NCBI GenBank assembly: GCA_016177875.1
Contig: JACOUL010000003.1
Span: 21,940 to 85,939 of the forward strand
Direction: 5' to 3'
Length of the DNA: 64,000 nt
Source: Burkholderiales bacterium
GTDB lineage: Bacteria; Pseudomonadota; Gammaproteobacteria; Burkholderiales; Burkholderiaceae_D
The notes under the pieces were generated by a model. The model saw only the letters and a program-made list of their open reading frames with translations, was not told the DNA's origin and searched no databases. Shown one piece after another: positions 10,121 to 21,622 of this stretch (position 1 is the first letter of the stretch; each line of letters opens with the position of its first letter). Position numbers and translations under genes: made by a program.

Positions 10121-11374
10121 TTAACGGTCGATCTCACCAAACACAATATCCTGGGTACCGATGATGGTCACTGCATCGGCAATCATGTGGCCCTTAGCCA
10201 TTTCATTCAAACCCTGTAGATGCGGGAAACCCGGCGCACGAATCTTCAAACGGTAGGGCTTGTTGGCACCGTCCGAAACGATGTAAATGCCGAACTCACC
10301 CTTTGGATGCTCAACTGCGGAATACGCTTCGCCGGGCGGAACATGGAAGCCTTCGGTAAAGAGCTTGAAGTGATGAATCAACTCTTCCATGTTGCTCTTC
10401 ATCTCGACTCGAGATGGTGGCGCGACCTTGTGGTTATCGGTCATTACAGGACCAGGGTGATTACGCAACCACTCAATGCACTGCTTGATGATGCGATTCG
10501 ATTGACGCATTTCTTCGACACGGACCAGATAACGGTCATAGCAATCGCCGTTGACGCCAACTGGAATGTCGAAATCGAGCAAGTCGTAGACCTCGTACGG
10601 CTGCTTCTTACGCAAGTCCCATTCGATGCCGGAACCGCGCAGCATGGCACCGGTAAAACCCATTGCTTTAGCACGCTCCGGGGAAACCACACCGATGCCG
10701 ACCAAACGCTGTTTCCAGATACGGTTATCAGTCAACAGTGTTTCGTATTCGTCGACATATTTGGGAAAGCGATTGGTGAAGTCCTCAATGAAATCCAGCA
10801 ATGAACCCTGGCGGTTTTCATTCAACTGCTTGATCGCCTTTTCGTTGCGGAGAACGGAAGCAGCATACTTCGGCATCGCATCCGGCAAATCGCGATAAAC
10901 GCCGCCCGGCCGGTAATATGCCGCATGCATGCGCGCACCGGACACTGCTTCGTAGCAGTCCATCAAATCTTCCCGCTCGCGGAAGGCATACAGGAACACA
11001 GCCATCGCGCCGACGTCGAGCGCATGTGCACCCAACCACAACAAATGGTTCAGCAGACGCGTAATCTCGTCGAACATCACGCGGATGTATTGCGCGCGCA
11101 ACGGTACTTCGAGGCCGAGCAGCTTCTCGATTGCCATTACATAGGCGTGTTCGTTGCACATCATCGACACGTAGTCGAGACGATCCATGTACGGCACGGA
11201 TTGCAAATAGGTCTTTTGCTCGGCAAGTTTTTCAGTGGCACGATGCAAAAGGCCGATATGCGGGTCGGCGCGCTGAATCACTTCGCCGTCAAGCTCCAAG
11301 ACCAGACGCAATACGCCGTGCGCAGCGGGATGCTGAGGGCCGAAGTTAAGCGTATAGTTTTTAATTTCAGCCAT
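10121..11374 (-). CDS. nuoD: NADH-quinone oxidoreductase subunit D
   Basis: Quinone-site subunit of complex I (49-kDa homologue), 417 residues, related to the hydrogenase large subunit. The N-terminus [22 protein letters not shown] is the family signature, and the conserved quinone-binding His and Tyr region is intact. The ATG at 11374 shares a base with the nuoC stop (TGATG). A GTG one codon earlier is possible but less likely. Confidence 0.97.
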   Translation of the reverse strand: MAEIKNYTLNFGPQHPAAHGVLRLVLELDGEVIQRADPHIGLLHRATEKLAEQKTYLQSVPYMDRLDYVSMMCNEHAYVMAIEKLLGLEVPLRAQYIRVMFDEITRLLNHLLWLGAHALDVGAMAVFLYAFREREDLMDCYEAVSGARMHAAYYRPGGVYRDLPDAMPKYAASVLRNEKAIKQLNENRQGSLLDFIEDFTNRFPKYVDEYETLLTDNRIWKQRLVGIGVVSPERAKAMGFTGAMLRGSGIEWDLRKKQPYEVYDLLDFDIPVGVNGDCYDRYLVRVEEMRQSNRIIKQCIEWLRNHPGPVMTDNHKVAPPSRVEMKSNMEELIHHFKLFTEGFHVPPGEAYSAVEHPKGEFGIYIVSDGANKPYRLKIRAPGFPHLQGLNEMAKGHMIADAVTIIGTQDIVFGEIDR

Positions 11375-11970
11375 CACTTCACCCCGTAATGTTCTTCGCG
11401 AATGATACGCGGCGTAATTTCGCGCGGCTCGATTGTCACCGGCTGATAAATCACGCGTTTTTGCTCCGGGTCATAGCGCATTTCGACATAGCCCGACACC
11501 GGAAAGTCTTTGCGGAACGGATGACCGATGAAACCATAGTCGGTGAGGATACGACGCAAATCGTTATGACCTTCAAACAGAATGCCGAGCAGATCGAATG
11601 CTTCACGCTCGTACCAATTCGCCGCATTCCAAATTTCAGTCACCGATGGCACTACCGGCAATTCATCGTCCGGGGCGAATACGCGCACGCGCACACGCCA
11701 GTTGTGCGCAATGGACAGCAAGTGTGAAACCGCAGCGAAGCGCGGACCTTCCCAAACGCCGTCGCCGTAGCTGGAATAGTCGACGCCGCAAAGGTCGATC
11801 AATTCTTCGAAACGCAGATCGGCATGATCACGCAAGAGGCGCATGGCCGACAAATAATCCGCTGACTTGACAACGATGGTGACTTCGCCAAGAGCGGCGG
11901 TTAAGGAATGCAGATAGTCGCCAAGCGCATTGCGCAAGGCTGCTTCCAAGGTTTCGAGTTTGGTCGTCAT
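11374..11970 (-). CDS. nuoC: NADH-quinone oxidoreductase subunit C
   Basis: 30-kDa-type subunit of the complex I connecting module, 198 residues. The signature [29 protein letters not shown] is present near residues 118-150. It is a stand-alone NuoC, not fused to NuoD as in E. coli; stand-alone NuoC is usual outside the enterics. It sits 8 bases after nuoB and its stop overlaps the nuoD start. Confidence 0.97.
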   Translation of the reverse strand: MTTKLETLEAALRNALGDYLHSLTAALGEVTIVVKSADYLSAMRLLRDHADLRFEELIDLCGVDYSSYGDGVWEGPRFAAVSHLLSIAHNWRVRVRVFAPDDELPVVPSVTEIWNAANWYEREAFDLLGILFEGHNDLRRILTDYGFIGHPFRKDFPVSGYVEMRYDPEQKRVIYQPVTIEPREITPRIIREEHYGVK

Positions 11971-11978
11971 AGTCGGAA

Positions 11979-12455
11979 TTAGCGCGCGATCGTATTAGTT
12001 CGCTTGATCTTGTTCTGCAACTGTAGGATGCCGTACAACAGCGCCTCAGCGGTCGGCGGGCAACCCGGCACGTAAACGTCGACCGGAACAATGCGATCAC
12101 AACCGCGCACCACCGAATACGAGTAGTGGTAATAGCCGCCGCCATTGGCGCAAGAACCCATCGAGATCACCCACCGCGGCTCAGCCATCTGGTCATACAC
12201 CTTGCGCAGCGCGGGCGCCATCTTGTTGCAAAGCGTACCGGCGACGATCATCACGTCGGATTGACGCGGCGACGGACGGAACACCACACCGAAACGATCG
12301 AGATCGTAGCGCGACGCGCCCGCATGCATCATTTCAACAGCACAGCACGCCAAGCCGAACGTCATCGGCCACATAGAGCCGGTGCGCGTCCAGTTGATCA
12401 ACTTGTCCGCTGTCGTGGTGACAAAGCCTTCGTTTAAAATGCCTTCAATTGACAT
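11979..12455 (-). CDS. nuoB: NADH-quinone oxidoreductase subunit B
   Basis: Carries cluster N2, the last iron-sulfur centre before quinone; 158 residues. The four ligands are visible as the adjacent pair Cys37-Cys38, Cys102 (GSCANGGG) and Cys132 (PGCPPTAE). It follows nuoA after 3 bases and precedes nuoC, as in most proteobacterial nuo operons. Confidence 0.97.
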   Translation of the reverse strand: MSIEGILNEGFVTTTADKLINWTRTGSMWPMTFGLACCAVEMMHAGASRYDLDRFGVVFRPSPRQSDVMIVAGTLCNKMAPALRKVYDQMAEPRWVISMGSCANGGGYYHYSYSVVRGCDRIVPVDVYVPGCPPTAEALLYGILQLQNKIKRTNTIAR

Positions 12456-12458
12456 GGC

Positions 12459-12818
12459 TTACTCCCAGTTCAGGGCACCTTTCTTCCAGATATACCAAAA
12501 TCCGACCACGAATTCGGCGATGAACACCATCATCGTCACAAAGCCAGCCCAACCGAGGTCGCGCATGGCGACGCCCCACGGAAAGAAGAAGGCCGTTTCC
12601 AGATCAAACAGAATGAAGAGAATCGCAACGAGGTAGTAACGCACATCGAACTTCATGCGCGCATCTTCAAATGCCTCAAAGCCGCATTCATACGGAGAAT
12701 TTTTTTCGATATCAGGACGGAACGGTGCGACCAATCGCCCGAGAATTTGCGGCACCACGCCGACGCCAATACCAACCAAAATAAAAAGAAGGACGGGGAA
12801 GTAATTTTCGAGGTTCAC
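12459..12818 (-). CDS. nuoA: NADH-quinone oxidoreductase subunit A
   Basis: First gene of the nuo operon: a three-helix membrane subunit with the ND3-type loop near [23 protein letters not shown]. The frame is open upstream to 12899. I choose the GTG at 12818, which gives [15 protein letters not shown] after the initiator and 119 residues, matching family length; the extra 27 residues have no membrane character. The operon promoter should lie between here and the tRNA at 12962, but no convincing consensus stands out. Confidence 0.93.
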   Translation of the reverse strand: MNLENYFPVLLFILVGIGVGVVPQILGRLVAPFRPDIEKNSPYECGFEAFEDARMKFDVRYYLVAILFILFDLETAFFFPWGVAMRDLGWAGFVTMMVFIAEFVVGFWYIWKKGALNWE

Positions 12819-12961
12819 GGCAATGTCTAGTGAGCGCGGATTGATTAAACAAGAAGGTGAATGATTCGCTGCAATGAACAACTTTGAATCAAACGACAAT
12901 TCCCCCGATAAAAAGCCAGCTTAGGCATCATCTCCCTTGCTGGCTGCATGAATTTTTTCTT

Positions 12962-13046
12962 TGGTGCCGACGGCGAGACTCGAACTCGCACAGCTTGCGC
13001 CACTACCCCCTCAAGATAGCGTGTCTACCAATTTCACCACGTCGGC
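12962..13046 (-). tRNA. tRNA-Leu (anticodon GAG)
   Basis: 85 bases on the minus strand from GCCGACG to the encoded 3' ACCA. The acceptor arms GCCGACG/CGTCGGC pair perfectly. The D-arm (TGGTGAAATTGGTAGACAC), a long class II variable arm and a GTTCGAGTC T-arm are visible. The anticodon stem CTATC/GGTAG encloses TTGAGGG, giving anticodon GAG, which reads CUC/CUU leucine codons. It lies between secG and nuoA. Confidence 0.97.
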
Positions 13047-13132
13047 TCAAGTTTGCCATTTTACCTTGCTTTACTCCCTCAATTCAATGCAAAACGCACC
13101 AAGATGAAGAGCATCACCAACCTAAATATCAG

Positions 13133-13537
13133 TTATTTCGGAATCTGATTAGCCGGAGCGGGTGCAGGTGTCGAAGCATTGGGTACAGCAGCGTTTCCGG
13201 CAGGCGCCTGTCCTGCCGGCGGCGTTGCCGTCTTAGGTGCCGCCGCCGGCGCGGAGGCAGTGGGCAAATTCTCCATTACACCGCCACCAGCCGTCGGGCG
13301 CTGATTACTTAAATAAGCCAAAGCCAGCGTCGCGCAAAAGAAAATCACTGCGGCAACGGCAGTCGACTTGGACAAGAAATTGGAAGAACCGGTCGCACCG
13401 AATAAGCTGCCGGAAGCACCCGAGCCAAAGGCAGCCCCCATATCCGCGCCCTTGCCGTGTTGAAGCAAAACGAGGCCGATAATCACCAAGGCCGACAACA
13501 CCTGGATAACGATAATAGCGGTAAGTAGCATGTTCAT
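13133..13537 (-). CDS. secG: Preprotein translocase subunit SecG
   Basis: Small membrane subunit that stimulates the SecYEG translocon; 134 residues. It has two hydrophobic helices (about residues 5-24 and 57-77) separated by the conserved LLQHGKGADMGAAFGSGAS loop. A Pro/Ala-rich C-terminal tail of roughly 50 residues is typical of beta-proteobacterial SecG. It sits between tpiA and tRNA-Leu, a common arrangement. An alternative ATG lies two codons in. Confidence 0.95.
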   Translation of the reverse strand: MNMLLTAIIVIQVLSALVIIGLVLLQHGKGADMGAAFGSGASGSLFGATGSSNFLSKSTAVAAVIFFCATLALAYLSNQRPTAGGGVMENLPTASAPAAAPKTATPPAGQAPAGNAAVPNASTPAPAPANQIPK

Positions 13538-13578
13538 TGTGAATAAATTCCGAGTCAGGTTAATGCTGTAGATGCAAG

Positions 13579-14325
13579 CTAGGCTGCATGGATAATCGCC
13601 AAAAAATCAGCCGCTTTTAATGAAGCGCCGCCAATCAAACCGCCATCGATATCCGGCATGGCTAGCAATTCGCGGGCATTGTCAGGTTTCATGCTGCCGC
13701 CGTAAAGAATTTTTACGCCCTTAGCGACTGTCGAATCTTCCTCCACAAGCTTGGCGCGCAACATCGCATGGACTTCTTGCGCCATCTCAGGCGTAGCGGT
13801 TTTACCGGTGCCAATCGCCCAAACGGGCTCATAGGCAATCACTATCTTGGCAAGCTGCTCGGTATTTAGCGCGGCCAGAACTGCGTCGACTTGCTCGCCG
13901 ACGACATCAGCGGTTTTGCCGGCTTCACGCTCTGCTAAGGATTCACCAACGCAAACAATCGGCGTCAGCTCTGTATTCAGCGCACGCAATGCCTTTTGCG
14001 CAACGAGTTGACTGGATTCCGCATGGTAAGTGCGTCGCTCCGAATGTCCAACGATTACGTATGAGCAATCAAAGTCGAGCAACATTCCTGCTGCCACTTC
14101 GCCGGTATAGGCGCCGGATTCATGTACCGATATATCTTGCGCACCCCAGCCAATCGGCGTTGCCGCCAACTCAGCGCGACACTGCGCCAAATAAGGCGCA
14201 GGAACACAGACGGCAACATCGCACGCTGCCTGACCGAGGTCGGCTTTGATTCCATTCAGCAAAACGGCATTAGCGGCTAAGCTGCCATTCATTTTCCAAT
14301 TGCCGGCAATGAGTTTGCGACGCAT
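13579..14325 (-). CDS. tpiA: Triose-phosphate isomerase
   Basis: Interconverts dihydroxyacetone phosphate and glyceraldehyde 3-phosphate in glycolysis and gluconeogenesis. 248 residues from the ATG at 14325. The catalytic Lys is in AGNWKMNG, the His in VGHSERR and the Glu in [10 protein letters not shown], and the phosphate loop [10 protein letters not shown] is complete. The frame extends upstream to 14382, but the extra residues have no family counterpart, so I use the start just before [13 protein letters not shown]. Confidence 0.97.
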   Translation of the reverse strand: MRRKLIAGNWKMNGSLAANAVLLNGIKADLGQAACDVAVCVPAPYLAQCRAELAATPIGWGAQDISVHESGAYTGEVAAGMLLDFDCSYVIVGHSERRTYHAESSQLVAQKALRALNTELTPIVCVGESLAEREAGKTADVVGEQVDAVLAALNTEQLAKIVIAYEPVWAIGTGKTATPEMAQEVHAMLRAKLVEEDSTVAKGVKILYGGSMKPDNARELLAMPDIDGGLIGGASLKAADFLAIIHAA

Positions 14326-14378
14326 ACAAGCCTGATTTTTTGGTAACCCGCTATTGTAGCTTGTGCCCACAAAGCCGG

Positions 14379-15362
14379 TCAAACCAAGCTCAATACAATC
14401 TTGCCAATGTGCGTGCTCGACTCCATGAGGGCGTGAGCTTGTCCCGCTTGCTCCAATGGAAATACTTTGTGGATAACCGGCTTGATTTTGCCCGCCTCAA
14501 GCAAAGGCCAGACCTTGGACCTCAAATTAGCCGCGATCGCAGCCTTGAACGCGACCGAACGTGGACGCAAAGTTGATCCGGTGATGGTTAAGCGTCGCAA
14601 TAAGACCTGCCCGAGATCGATTTCGCCTTTTGCACCGCCCAGTAAAGCGATCAGAGCGAGCCGTCCGTCGTCTGCCAGGCACTTGATTTCACGTGGCAAA
14701 TAATTACCGCCAACCATGTCGAGAATGACGTCAACGCCTCTACCTGCCGTTGCAGCTTTGGCGATATCGGCGAAGTCTTCGGTTCGATAATTGATGCCTC
14801 GTTCCGCACCCAGCGCCTCGCATGCGCGGCATTTTTCATCCGTGCCTGCGGTAGCAAACACACGATGTCCTAATGCCGACGCCAGCTGGATCGCCGTGAC
14901 GCCGATGCCGGACGTTCCGCCTTGAACCAGCAAAGTTTCATCCTGCGCGAGTCGCGCGCGATCAAACACATTGCTCCATACCGTAAAGAAGGTCTCAGGC
15001 AAAGTCGCCGCCTGCTGCGCAGTCCACCCGGATGGAATCGGCAAACAAAGTTCACGCGCGGCCGCACAATACTCTGCATATCCTCCACCCTGGACCAAAG
15101 CGCAAACCACGTCACCGATTTTTAAATTCGTTCCCGCAAGGTCGCCACCGACAACTTCACCCGCCACTTCGAGGCCGGGCAAATCGGAAGCACCGGGTGG
15201 AACCGGATAACGGCCTTGGCGCTGCAGTACGTCGGGTCGATTGATGCCCGCGGCATGCACCTTGATCAGCACCTCTCCTTCTTTCAAGGAAGGAACCGGA
15301 CGCTCGCAAAGCTTCAATACTTCCGCGTCACCAGGGCGAGTGATTTCAATTGCGCGCATCAT
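14379..15362 (-). CDS. NAD(P)H-dependent quinone oxidoreductase (MDR superfamily)
   Basis: 327-residue medium-chain dehydrogenase/reductase of the zinc-independent quinone reductase type (QOR/PIG3-like). The N-terminal GroES-like domain contains the [18 protein letters not shown] signature. The Rossmann motif is seen at [17 protein letters not shown], and no catalytic zinc cysteines are present. The start overlaps the stop of the upstream NADH dehydrogenase gene by four bases, so the two are translationally coupled. The exact substrate cannot be read from sequence. Confidence 0.88.
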   Translation of the reverse strand: MMRAIEITRPGDAEVLKLCERPVPSLKEGEVLIKVHAAGINRPDVLQRQGRYPVPPGASDLPGLEVAGEVVGGDLAGTNLKIGDVVCALVQGGGYAEYCAAARELCLPIPSGWTAQQAATLPETFFTVWSNVFDRARLAQDETLLVQGGTSGIGVTAIQLASALGHRVFATAGTDEKCRACEALGAERGINYRTEDFADIAKAATAGRGVDVILDMVGGNYLPREIKCLADDGRLALIALLGGAKGEIDLGQVLLRRLTITGSTLRPRSVAFKAAIAANLRSKVWPLLEAGKIKPVIHKVFPLEQAGQAHALMESSTHIGKIVLSLV

Positions 15363-16639
15363 GCCTGTCCTACCTTGAAATCCACTTCCGTTTTATCGTT
15401 ACCGGTAACGATGCGCGCGCTGCGCTCAAAGGTAAAATAGGCCCAGGCCCAATCCATCATGACCAGCAATCGATTACGAAATCCGATCAAGAAATAAATA
15501 TGAACGCATAACCAAAACAACCACGCGGCAAAACCGGAAAATTTAATTTTGCCGAGCATGGCGACCGCGGCTTTGCGACCGATCGTCGCAAGAGAGCCCG
15601 GGTCGCGGTAACGGAAAATATGAGTTGGTACACCTTTCATTCGGCGCAAAATATTGCACGCCGTTGTTTTCCCCATTTGCTTGGCTGCGGGCGACACGCC
15701 GGGGACAGGTTTGCCATCCGAAGTTGCTGCCGCCATATCGCCGATGACGAACACGTCCGGATGTCTTGGAACCGATAGATCCGGTTGGACGATGACCCGC
15801 CCTGCCCTGTCCAAGGGCACGCCAAGCGATTTACCGATAGGCGATGCGGCAACTCCGGCAGCCCATATCACGGTTTTTGCAACCATCCTTTCTTCGCCGC
15901 TTGCCGTCCCAAAGGTCAACGCGTCGTTATCGATTGCAGTCACCCGGCAACCGGTGCGTACTTCCACGCCCAATTTCTCCAATTGTCTTTTTGCCTTCTC
16001 GGACAAATCCGGTGTGAAGGACGACAGCACGCGATCGTTTCCTTCGATAAGCGCGACACGCGCTTTGCGCGAATCGATACGGCGAAATTCTCCGCTCAAA
16101 GTATGGCGCGCGATTTCAGCAAGCGTTCCCGCCATTTCAACGCCCGTTGCACCGCCGCCGATTATGGCAAAGCTCAACCATGCGGCACGTCTTGCATCGT
16201 CGTTTTCCAGCTCGGCATGCTCAAAAGCCATCAATATGCGGCGACGAATTTCAAATGCATCGTCAAGAGTCTTCAAACCCGGCGCGACCCTCGCCCATTC
16301 GTCATGGCCGAAATAACTGTGCGTTGCGCCCACCGCAACAATCAGGTAGTCGTAAGACACTGCGCAGCCATCTTCCAGCATTACCTTTTTATCGTTCGCA
16401 TCGATTCCCGTAACGGTTGCCATCAGCGTCGTTAAGTTGCGCTGATGTGCAAACATATGCCGAATCGGCGCCGCAATTGCCGGAGCGGATAATCCTGCCG
16501 TGGCAACCTGGTAAAGCAATGGCTGGAATAAGTGATGATTGCTACGATCGATCAGGGTAATGCGAACATCGGCAGATGCCAGCTTGCGTGCTGCAGCCAG
16601 GCCGCCGAAACCGCATCCGAGGATGACGATATGGGTCAT
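15359..16639 (-). CDS. ndh: Type II NADH dehydrogenase
   Basis: 426-residue FAD-dependent, non-proton-pumping NADH:quinone oxidoreductase. The N-terminal FAD dinucleotide fold reads ILGCGFGGLAAARKL and the NADH fold AIIGGGATGVEMAGTL lies near residue 165. FVIGDMAAA is the second FAD contact, and the hydrophobic C-terminal part fits membrane association. It overlaps the quinone oxidoreductase gene by four bases. With the nuo operon it gives the cell a second NADH entry point. Confidence 0.9.
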   Translation of the reverse strand: MTHIVILGCGFGGLAAARKLASADVRITLIDRSNHHLFQPLLYQVATAGLSAPAIAAPIRHMFAHQRNLTTLMATVTGIDANDKKVMLEDGCAVSYDYLIVAVGATHSYFGHDEWARVAPGLKTLDDAFEIRRRILMAFEHAELENDDARRAAWLSFAIIGGGATGVEMAGTLAEIARHTLSGEFRRIDSRKARVALIEGNDRVLSSFTPDLSEKAKRQLEKLGVEVRTGCRVTAIDNDALTFGTASGEERMVAKTVIWAAGVAASPIGKSLGVPLDRAGRVIVQPDLSVPRHPDVFVIGDMAAATSDGKPVPGVSPAAKQMGKTTACNILRRMKGVPTHIFRYRDPGSLATIGRKAAVAMLGKIKFSGFAAWLFWLCVHIYFLIGFRNRLLVMMDWAWAYFTFERSARIVTGNDKTEVDFKVGQA

Positions 16640-16723
16640 GGGAGTCAGACGATGAATGAATTAGCACTAGTATAACGTCGCCGCCAAACATCAGCCTGAC
16701 TTGCGCTCCTGCGCTAGACAAAA

Positions 16724-16758
16724 AACAAAACCGCCTGGGCTTATGCCTCAGGCGGTTC
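16724..16758 (-). terminator. Rho-independent terminator after pnp
   Basis: On the minus strand AACCGCCTGAGG-CATAAG-CCCAGGCGGTT forms a stem of about 11 pairs with one mismatch, followed by TTGTTTTTTG. It lies 22 bases past the pnp stop. Confidence 0.88.
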
Positions 16759-16779
16759 GTATTTGACGAAACGGCTAAA

Positions 16780-18912
16780 TTACTGCTGCTGTTGCTCTTG
16801 CTCACCGCCTTCTTCGGCAGCTGCAGCTTTCATCGACAACTTCAAACGGCCGCGATCGTCGGCTTCCAACACCTTGACGCGCACTTGCTGACCTTCCTTC
16901 AGATAGTCGGCAACTGCATTCACGCGCTCATTGGCGATCTGACTGATGTGCAGCAAGCCATCACGCCCCGGCAACACTTGTACGATGGCGCCGAAGTCCA
17001 AGAGCTTCAGAACAACACCTTCATAGACTTTGCCGATTTCGACCGATGCGGTCAGCTCTTCGATGCGGCGCTTGGCTTCCTGGCCGGCAGCAGCATCCAC
17101 CGAAGCGATCGTCACGACGCCCTCGTCGGTGATGTCGATTTGCGTACCGGTTTCTTCGGTCAAGGCGCGAATCACTGCACCGCCCTTGCCGATCACGTCA
17201 CGAATTTTTTCCGGATTGATCTTGATGGTGATGAGGCGCGGCGCGAAGCTGGAAAGCTCGGTTCTGCCGTGCGGCATGGCTTCCTGCATCTTCGCGAGAA
17301 TATGCATGCGGCCTTCCTTGGCTTGCGCCAGAGCGACTTGCATGATTTCCTTGGTGATGCCTTGAATCTTGATATCCATCTGCAGCGCGGTCACGCCATT
17401 GGCGGTACCTGCCACTTTGAAGTCCATATCGCCCAGATGATCTTCGTCGCCGAGGATGTCGGTCAATACGGCAAACTTGCTGCCGTCCTTGATCAAGCCC
17501 ATCGCGATACCGGCAACGTGCGCGGTCATCGGCACGCCGGCATCCATCAATGCCAAGCAGCCGCCGCAAACGGAAGCCATCGACGAAGAACCGTTGGATT
17601 CGGTAATTTCAGATACGACGCGCACCGAGTAGCTGAACTCTTCCGGCGACGGCAATGCCGCAACCAAGGCACGCTTAGCAAGGCGGCCATGGCCGATTTC
17701 ACGACGCTTCGGTGTGCCGACGCGGCCGGTTTCACCGGTTGCGAACGGCGGCATGTTGTAGTGAAGCATAAAGCGATCGCTGTACTCGCCCATCAACGCA
17801 TCGATCTTTTGTTCGTCGCGTGCAGTGCCCAGAGTCGCAATGACCAGCGCTTGCGTTTCACCGCGCGTGAACAATGCGGAACCGTGGGTGCGCGGCAAGA
17901 CGCCGGTGCGAATCGTAATCGGGCGCACGGTGCGGGTATCGCGGCCGTCGATACGCGGTTCGCCTTCCAGGATTTGTGAGCGGACAATCTTGGCTTCCAA
18001 TTCAAACAGAATATTGCCGACTTCGACGTCATCCGGCGCGCTTGCACCGATCGAAGCAGCTTCTGCTATCAATGCAGCATTGACTGTAGCAGTCACTTCT
18101 TTCAGCTTCTGGGTACGTGCCTGCTTATCCTTGGTTTGATATGCTTCGCGCAGCTTGGCTTCAGCGAAATGCGTCACACGGCCGATCAAGGCGTCATTCT
18201 TCGGTGCCGGACTCCATTCGACTTCCGGCTTGCCGCCGTCACGTACCAATTCGTGAATCGCGTCGATGACTGCCTTCATTTGCTCGTGACCATAGACAAC
18301 GGCGCCGAGCATGACCTCTTCCGACAATTGCTTGGCTTCCGACTCCACCATCAACACAGCCTGCTCCGTACCTGCGACAACCAAGTCCAGATTGGATGCA
18401 GCCAACTGCGATACGGTGGGATTCAGCACGTACTGGCCGTCAATGTAACCGACGCGAGCGGCGCCGATAGGGCCGTTGAAAGGAATGCCGGCCACGCACA
18501 AAGCAGCGGAAGTGCCGATCATCGCCGGAATGTCCGGATCGATTTCCGGATTGACTGACAACACATGCACGATCACCTGCACTTCATTCATGTACCCTTC
18601 AGGGAACAGCGGGCGGATCGGACGATCGATCAGACGAGAGGTCAGCGTTTCTTTTTCGGAAGGACGGCCTTCACGCTTGAAGAAGCCGCCGGGAATACGG
18701 CCGGCTGCATAGCTCTTCTCAACATAGTCAACGGTCAGCGGGAAAAAGTCTTGGCCGGGCTTGGCATCCTTCTTGGCGACCACGGTGGCCAGTACAACGG
18801 TATCTTCAACCGTCACAAGCACTGCGCCGGAGGATTGACGCGCAATCTCGCCGGTTTCCAGAGTCACTTGGTGCTGGCCGTACTGGAAGGTCTTGGTAAC
18901 TTTATTAAACAC
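16780..18912 (-). CDS. pnp: Polyribonucleotide nucleotidyltransferase (PNPase)
   Basis: Phosphorolytic 3'-5' exoribonuclease of the RNA degradosome, 710 residues. Two RNase PH domains are followed by a KH domain ([20 protein letters not shown]) and an S1 domain ([33 protein letters not shown]). It ends in an acidic Gln-rich tail. Translation begins at a GTG with a strong upstream GAAAGGAAACACC ribosome site. It lies downstream of rpsO as in most proteobacteria; in that arrangement PNPase commonly represses its own synthesis through its leader. Confidence 0.97.
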   Translation of the reverse strand: MFNKVTKTFQYGQHQVTLETGEIARQSSGAVLVTVEDTVVLATVVAKKDAKPGQDFFPLTVDYVEKSYAAGRIPGGFFKREGRPSEKETLTSRLIDRPIRPLFPEGYMNEVQVIVHVLSVNPEIDPDIPAMIGTSAALCVAGIPFNGPIGAARVGYIDGQYVLNPTVSQLAASNLDLVVAGTEQAVLMVESEAKQLSEEVMLGAVVYGHEQMKAVIDAIHELVRDGGKPEVEWSPAPKNDALIGRVTHFAEAKLREAYQTKDKQARTQKLKEVTATVNAALIAEAASIGASAPDDVEVGNILFELEAKIVRSQILEGEPRIDGRDTRTVRPITIRTGVLPRTHGSALFTRGETQALVIATLGTARDEQKIDALMGEYSDRFMLHYNMPPFATGETGRVGTPKRREIGHGRLAKRALVAALPSPEEFSYSVRVVSEITESNGSSSMASVCGGCLALMDAGVPMTAHVAGIAMGLIKDGSKFAVLTDILGDEDHLGDMDFKVAGTANGVTALQMDIKIQGITKEIMQVALAQAKEGRMHILAKMQEAMPHGRTELSSFAPRLITIKINPEKIRDVIGKGGAVIRALTEETGTQIDITDEGVVTIASVDAAAGQEAKRRIEELTASVEIGKVYEGVVLKLLDFGAIVQVLPGRDGLLHISQIANERVNAVADYLKEGQQVRVKVLEADDRGRLKLSMKAAAAEEGGEQEQQQQ

Positions 18913-19010
18913 GGTGTTTCCTTTCTATTTTTGCCGACGGATTTTCAGGCGCCGTCGTTCACCTCACCACAGACAGGATTAACTGCCTTACTTACGACTT
19001 CTCAAAAGAC

Positions 19011-19044
19011 AAATGCCCACATCAGTGAACTGACGCGGGCATTT
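19011..19044 (-). terminator. Stem-loop between rpsO and pnp
   Basis: AAATGCCCGC / G(T)GGGCATTT form a stem around a loop containing the short repeat TCAGTTCACTGA; on the minus strand it is followed by GTCTTTTGAG. It may be a partial terminator after rpsO or the rpsO-pnp processing hairpin. The T-tract is short, so full termination is uncertain. Confidence 0.6.
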
Positions 19045-19075
19045 CGACTACGAATAAACAGACTGTCGCAACGAA

Positions 19076-19345
19076 TTACTTGCGCAAGCCGAGTTTTTCG
19101 ATCAAGGCGCGATAGCGATTCGCATCCTTGCTTTTCAGGTAGGACAACAGGCTTTTACGACGATTGACCATCATGATCAAACCGCGGCGGGAGTGGTGGT
19201 CCTTGGCGTGGGTTTTGAAATGGCCGTTGAGTTCATTGATACGTGCAGTCAGCAGAGCGACTTGCACTTCCGGCGAACCGGTGTCGTTTTTGCCGCGCGC
19301 ATTTTCCGCAATGATGGCGGCCTTGTTGATATTTTCGATAGACAT
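19076..19345 (-). CDS. rpsO: 30S ribosomal protein S15
   Basis: 89-residue primary 16S rRNA-binding protein of the 30S platform. The family signature [25 protein letters not shown] is complete, and the protein ends in the usual basic [10 protein letters not shown]. It is the first gene of the rpsO-pnp pair. A GGTAA-containing ribosome site lies just upstream of the ATG. Confidence 0.98.
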   Translation of the reverse strand: MSIENINKAAIIAENARGKNDTGSPEVQVALLTARINELNGHFKTHAKDHHSRRGLIMMVNRRKSLLSYLKSKDANRYRALIEKLGLRK

Positions 19346-19498
19346 GATTACCTTTCACATGCGGTGAACGGAGTAGCAACCCCAGGCACCGTGAACAAAC
19401 AATTGAAAAATCTGGTCGAATTGGCCAGAGGCGCAAGTATAACGGAATTCCTCTTTACCTTCAAATACTTGGCCGACTCACCTTTACTGCTTGGCTTT

Positions 19499-20008
19499 AT
19501 GCAAAATTATCGAACGGTTCTAGTTTGCGCCTCGCTTTCCTTCTTGCTTGCCGCCTGTGCAACCCCTAAGCCCGTCGAAATGGGTTATGACGAGGCTCAA
19601 GTCATCGCCGCCCGCGGGAAACCGACGCATCGCTACTCATTAGCCGATGGCCAGCTCTTGGAATACAACTATGGCCCCTATGGGCAGCAAACTTATATGG
19701 CGCAGCTTGATGCAAATGGAAAATTGATTTCTTTTGAGCAAATTCTGACAAATCAGAAATTCATGCAAATCCAGATCGATAAGTTCAACAAGACCGACGT
19801 TTTACACACCATAGGGGCGCCGAGCCGAAAAACTTACTTTCCTTTGTCGCGCTTGGAAATGTGGCTATACCCCTATCGGGATAACGAAGTCTGGAACTTC
19901 ATCATGTATTTGGGCTTCGACGAGACCGGTATCGTGCGCAAGCTGGAAAAAACGCCTGACCTCGAATTTGTGCCGCAACCCGGCCTGTTCGGCGCCAATC
20001 CGCGGTAG
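19499..20008 (+). CDS. Predicted outer-membrane lipoprotein
   Basis: 169 residues from the ATG at 19499, the first start that leaves a proper signal peptide. A hydrophobic segment ends in the lipobox LLAAC, with the lipidated Cys at about residue 20. The rest is soluble and globular; it contains an EMGYDEAQVIAARGKPTHRY segment that resembles the BamE/SmpA-like small lipoprotein fold, though I would not assign that firmly. It is divergent from rpsO and convergent with leuA. Function unknown. Confidence 0.8.
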   Translation: MQNYRTVLVCASLSFLLAACATPKPVEMGYDEAQVIAARGKPTHRYSLADGQLLEYNYGPYGQQTYMAQLDANGKLISFEQILTNQKFMQIQIDKFNKTDVLHTIGAPSRKTYFPLSRLEMWLYPYRDNEVWNFIMYLGFDETGIVRKLEKTPDLEFVPQPGLFGANPR

Positions 20009-20035
20009 GCGCTTCGCCATAAAAAATTTAGCTGC

Positions 20036-21586
20036 TTACAGTTGGGGATTGAGCTTTTCTACTTTCGAATACAGCTTATTCAAGGCCGATAGATAAGCTT
20101 TGGCGGACGCCACGACGATATCCGGATCAGCACCGATGCCATTGACGATTCGCCCTGCTTTTGCCAAGCGCATCGTCACTTCGCCCTGCGATTGCGTACC
20201 GGTGGTAATAGCATTCACCGAGAACAGAAGCAGCTCAGCGCCGCTTTGCGCCTTCGATTCAATCGCGTTGACAGTGGCGTCGACCGGACCGTTACCCTGC
20301 GCCTCGCATGTCATTTCCGCGCCGCCCATGGAAAACACCACGCTCGCTTGCGGCCGCTCACCAGTTTCCGAGTGCTGAGATAGCGAAACGAAACGGAAAT
20401 ACTCATTGTCATGCGAATGCTGCTCATCCGACACCAGTGCCATAATGTCTTCGTCGAATATCTCCGCTTTGCGATCGGCCAGTTCTTTGAAACGCGTAAA
20501 AGCCGCATTGATTTCGGCTTCCGATTCCAATGCGATACCAAGTTCGTCCAAGCGCTGCTTGAAGGCATTGCGGCCAGACAGTTTTCCGAGCACGATCTTG
20601 TTGGCAGTCCAACCCACATCTTCCGCACGCATAATCTCGTATGTATCTCGCGCCTTCAACACGCCGTCTTGATGGATACCCGATGCATGAGCGAACGCAT
20701 TGGCGCCAACCACCGACTTATTGGGCTGGACGGCAAAGCCGGTGATTTGCGCCACCAGCTTGGAAGTCGGTACGATTTGCGCCGTATCGACGCCGACATC
20801 CAAATTGAAATAGTCCTTGCGCGTTCTCACCGCCATCACAATTTCTTCCAGCGCGGTATTACCGGCACGCTCGCCTAAACCGTTGATCGTGCATTCGACT
20901 TGGCGCGCGCCGCCGATCTTCACACCGGCCAAGGAATTGGCAACTGCCATGCCAAGGTCGTTATGGCAATGCACCGACCAGACGGCCTTATCGGAATTCG
21001 GAATGCGCTCACGCAATGTCTTGAGCATGTTTCCGTACAACTCGGGGACGCCATACCCGACCGTGTCGGCGAAGTTGATGGTGGTCGCGCCTTCATTGAT
21101 CACCGCTTCCAATACCCGGCACAGAAAATCGATGTCGGAGCGGCTACCGTCTTCCGGGCTGAACTCAACATCATCGGTAAATTGCCGCGCAAAACGAACA
21201 GCTTGCTTCGCTTGCTCGAACACTTGATCGGGTGTCATGCGCAACTTCTTTTCCATGTGCAGAGGAGAAGTCGCAATAAAGGTATGGATACGCTTTCTTG
21301 CAGCAGGCGCGAGCGCCTCCGCGGCACGGGAAATGTCTCGATCGTTGGCGCGTGACAATGAACACACGGTCGAGTCCTTGATCAAGCCGGCAATCGCCTT
21401 GATCGCTTCGAAGTCGCCTTGAGAGGAAGCGGCGAATCCCGCTTCAATGACATCGACTTTCAGCCTTTCCAACTGCCGTGCAATGCGGATTTTTTCATCG
21501 CGCGTCATGGATGCGCCGGGTGATTGCTCGCCGTCGCGCAAGGTGGTATCGAAAATAATGAGTCGGTCGGACGGAGCGGTTGCCAT
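20036..21586 (-). CDS. leuA: 2-isopropylmalate synthase
   Basis: Condenses acetyl-CoA with 2-oxoisovalerate, the first committed step of leucine synthesis. 516 residues from the ATG at 21586, which has GGAG six bases upstream; a frame extension to 21604 lacks such a site. The DRE-TIM motif [18 protein letters not shown] and the metal ligands of [14 protein letters not shown] are present. The C-terminal ~120 residues form the leucine-binding regulatory domain, so feedback inhibition is expected. Confidence 0.97.
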   Translation of the reverse strand: MATAPSDRLIIFDTTLRDGEQSPGASMTRDEKIRIARQLERLKVDVIEAGFAASSQGDFEAIKAIAGLIKDSTVCSLSRANDRDISRAAEALAPAARKRIHTFIATSPLHMEKKLRMTPDQVFEQAKQAVRFARQFTDDVEFSPEDGSRSDIDFLCRVLEAVINEGATTINFADTVGYGVPELYGNMLKTLRERIPNSDKAVWSVHCHNDLGMAVANSLAGVKIGGARQVECTINGLGERAGNTALEEIVMAVRTRKDYFNLDVGVDTAQIVPTSKLVAQITGFAVQPNKSVVGANAFAHASGIHQDGVLKARDTYEIMRAEDVGWTANKIVLGKLSGRNAFKQRLDELGIALESEAEINAAFTRFKELADRKAEIFDEDIMALVSDEQHSHDNEYFRFVSLSQHSETGERPQASVVFSMGGAEMTCEAQGNGPVDATVNAIESKAQSGAELLLFSVNAITTGTQSQGEVTMRLAKAGRIVNGIGADPDIVVASAKAYLSALNKLYSKVEKLNPQL

Positions 21587-21622
21587 ATTGGACTCCAAGT
21601 GCAACGATGAGGAAAAGATGCT

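Noticed and set aside
16792..17979. 395-codon open frame on the plus strand opposite pnp
   Set aside because: Shadow of pnp in high-GC-wobble coding DNA; no ribosome site or family match.
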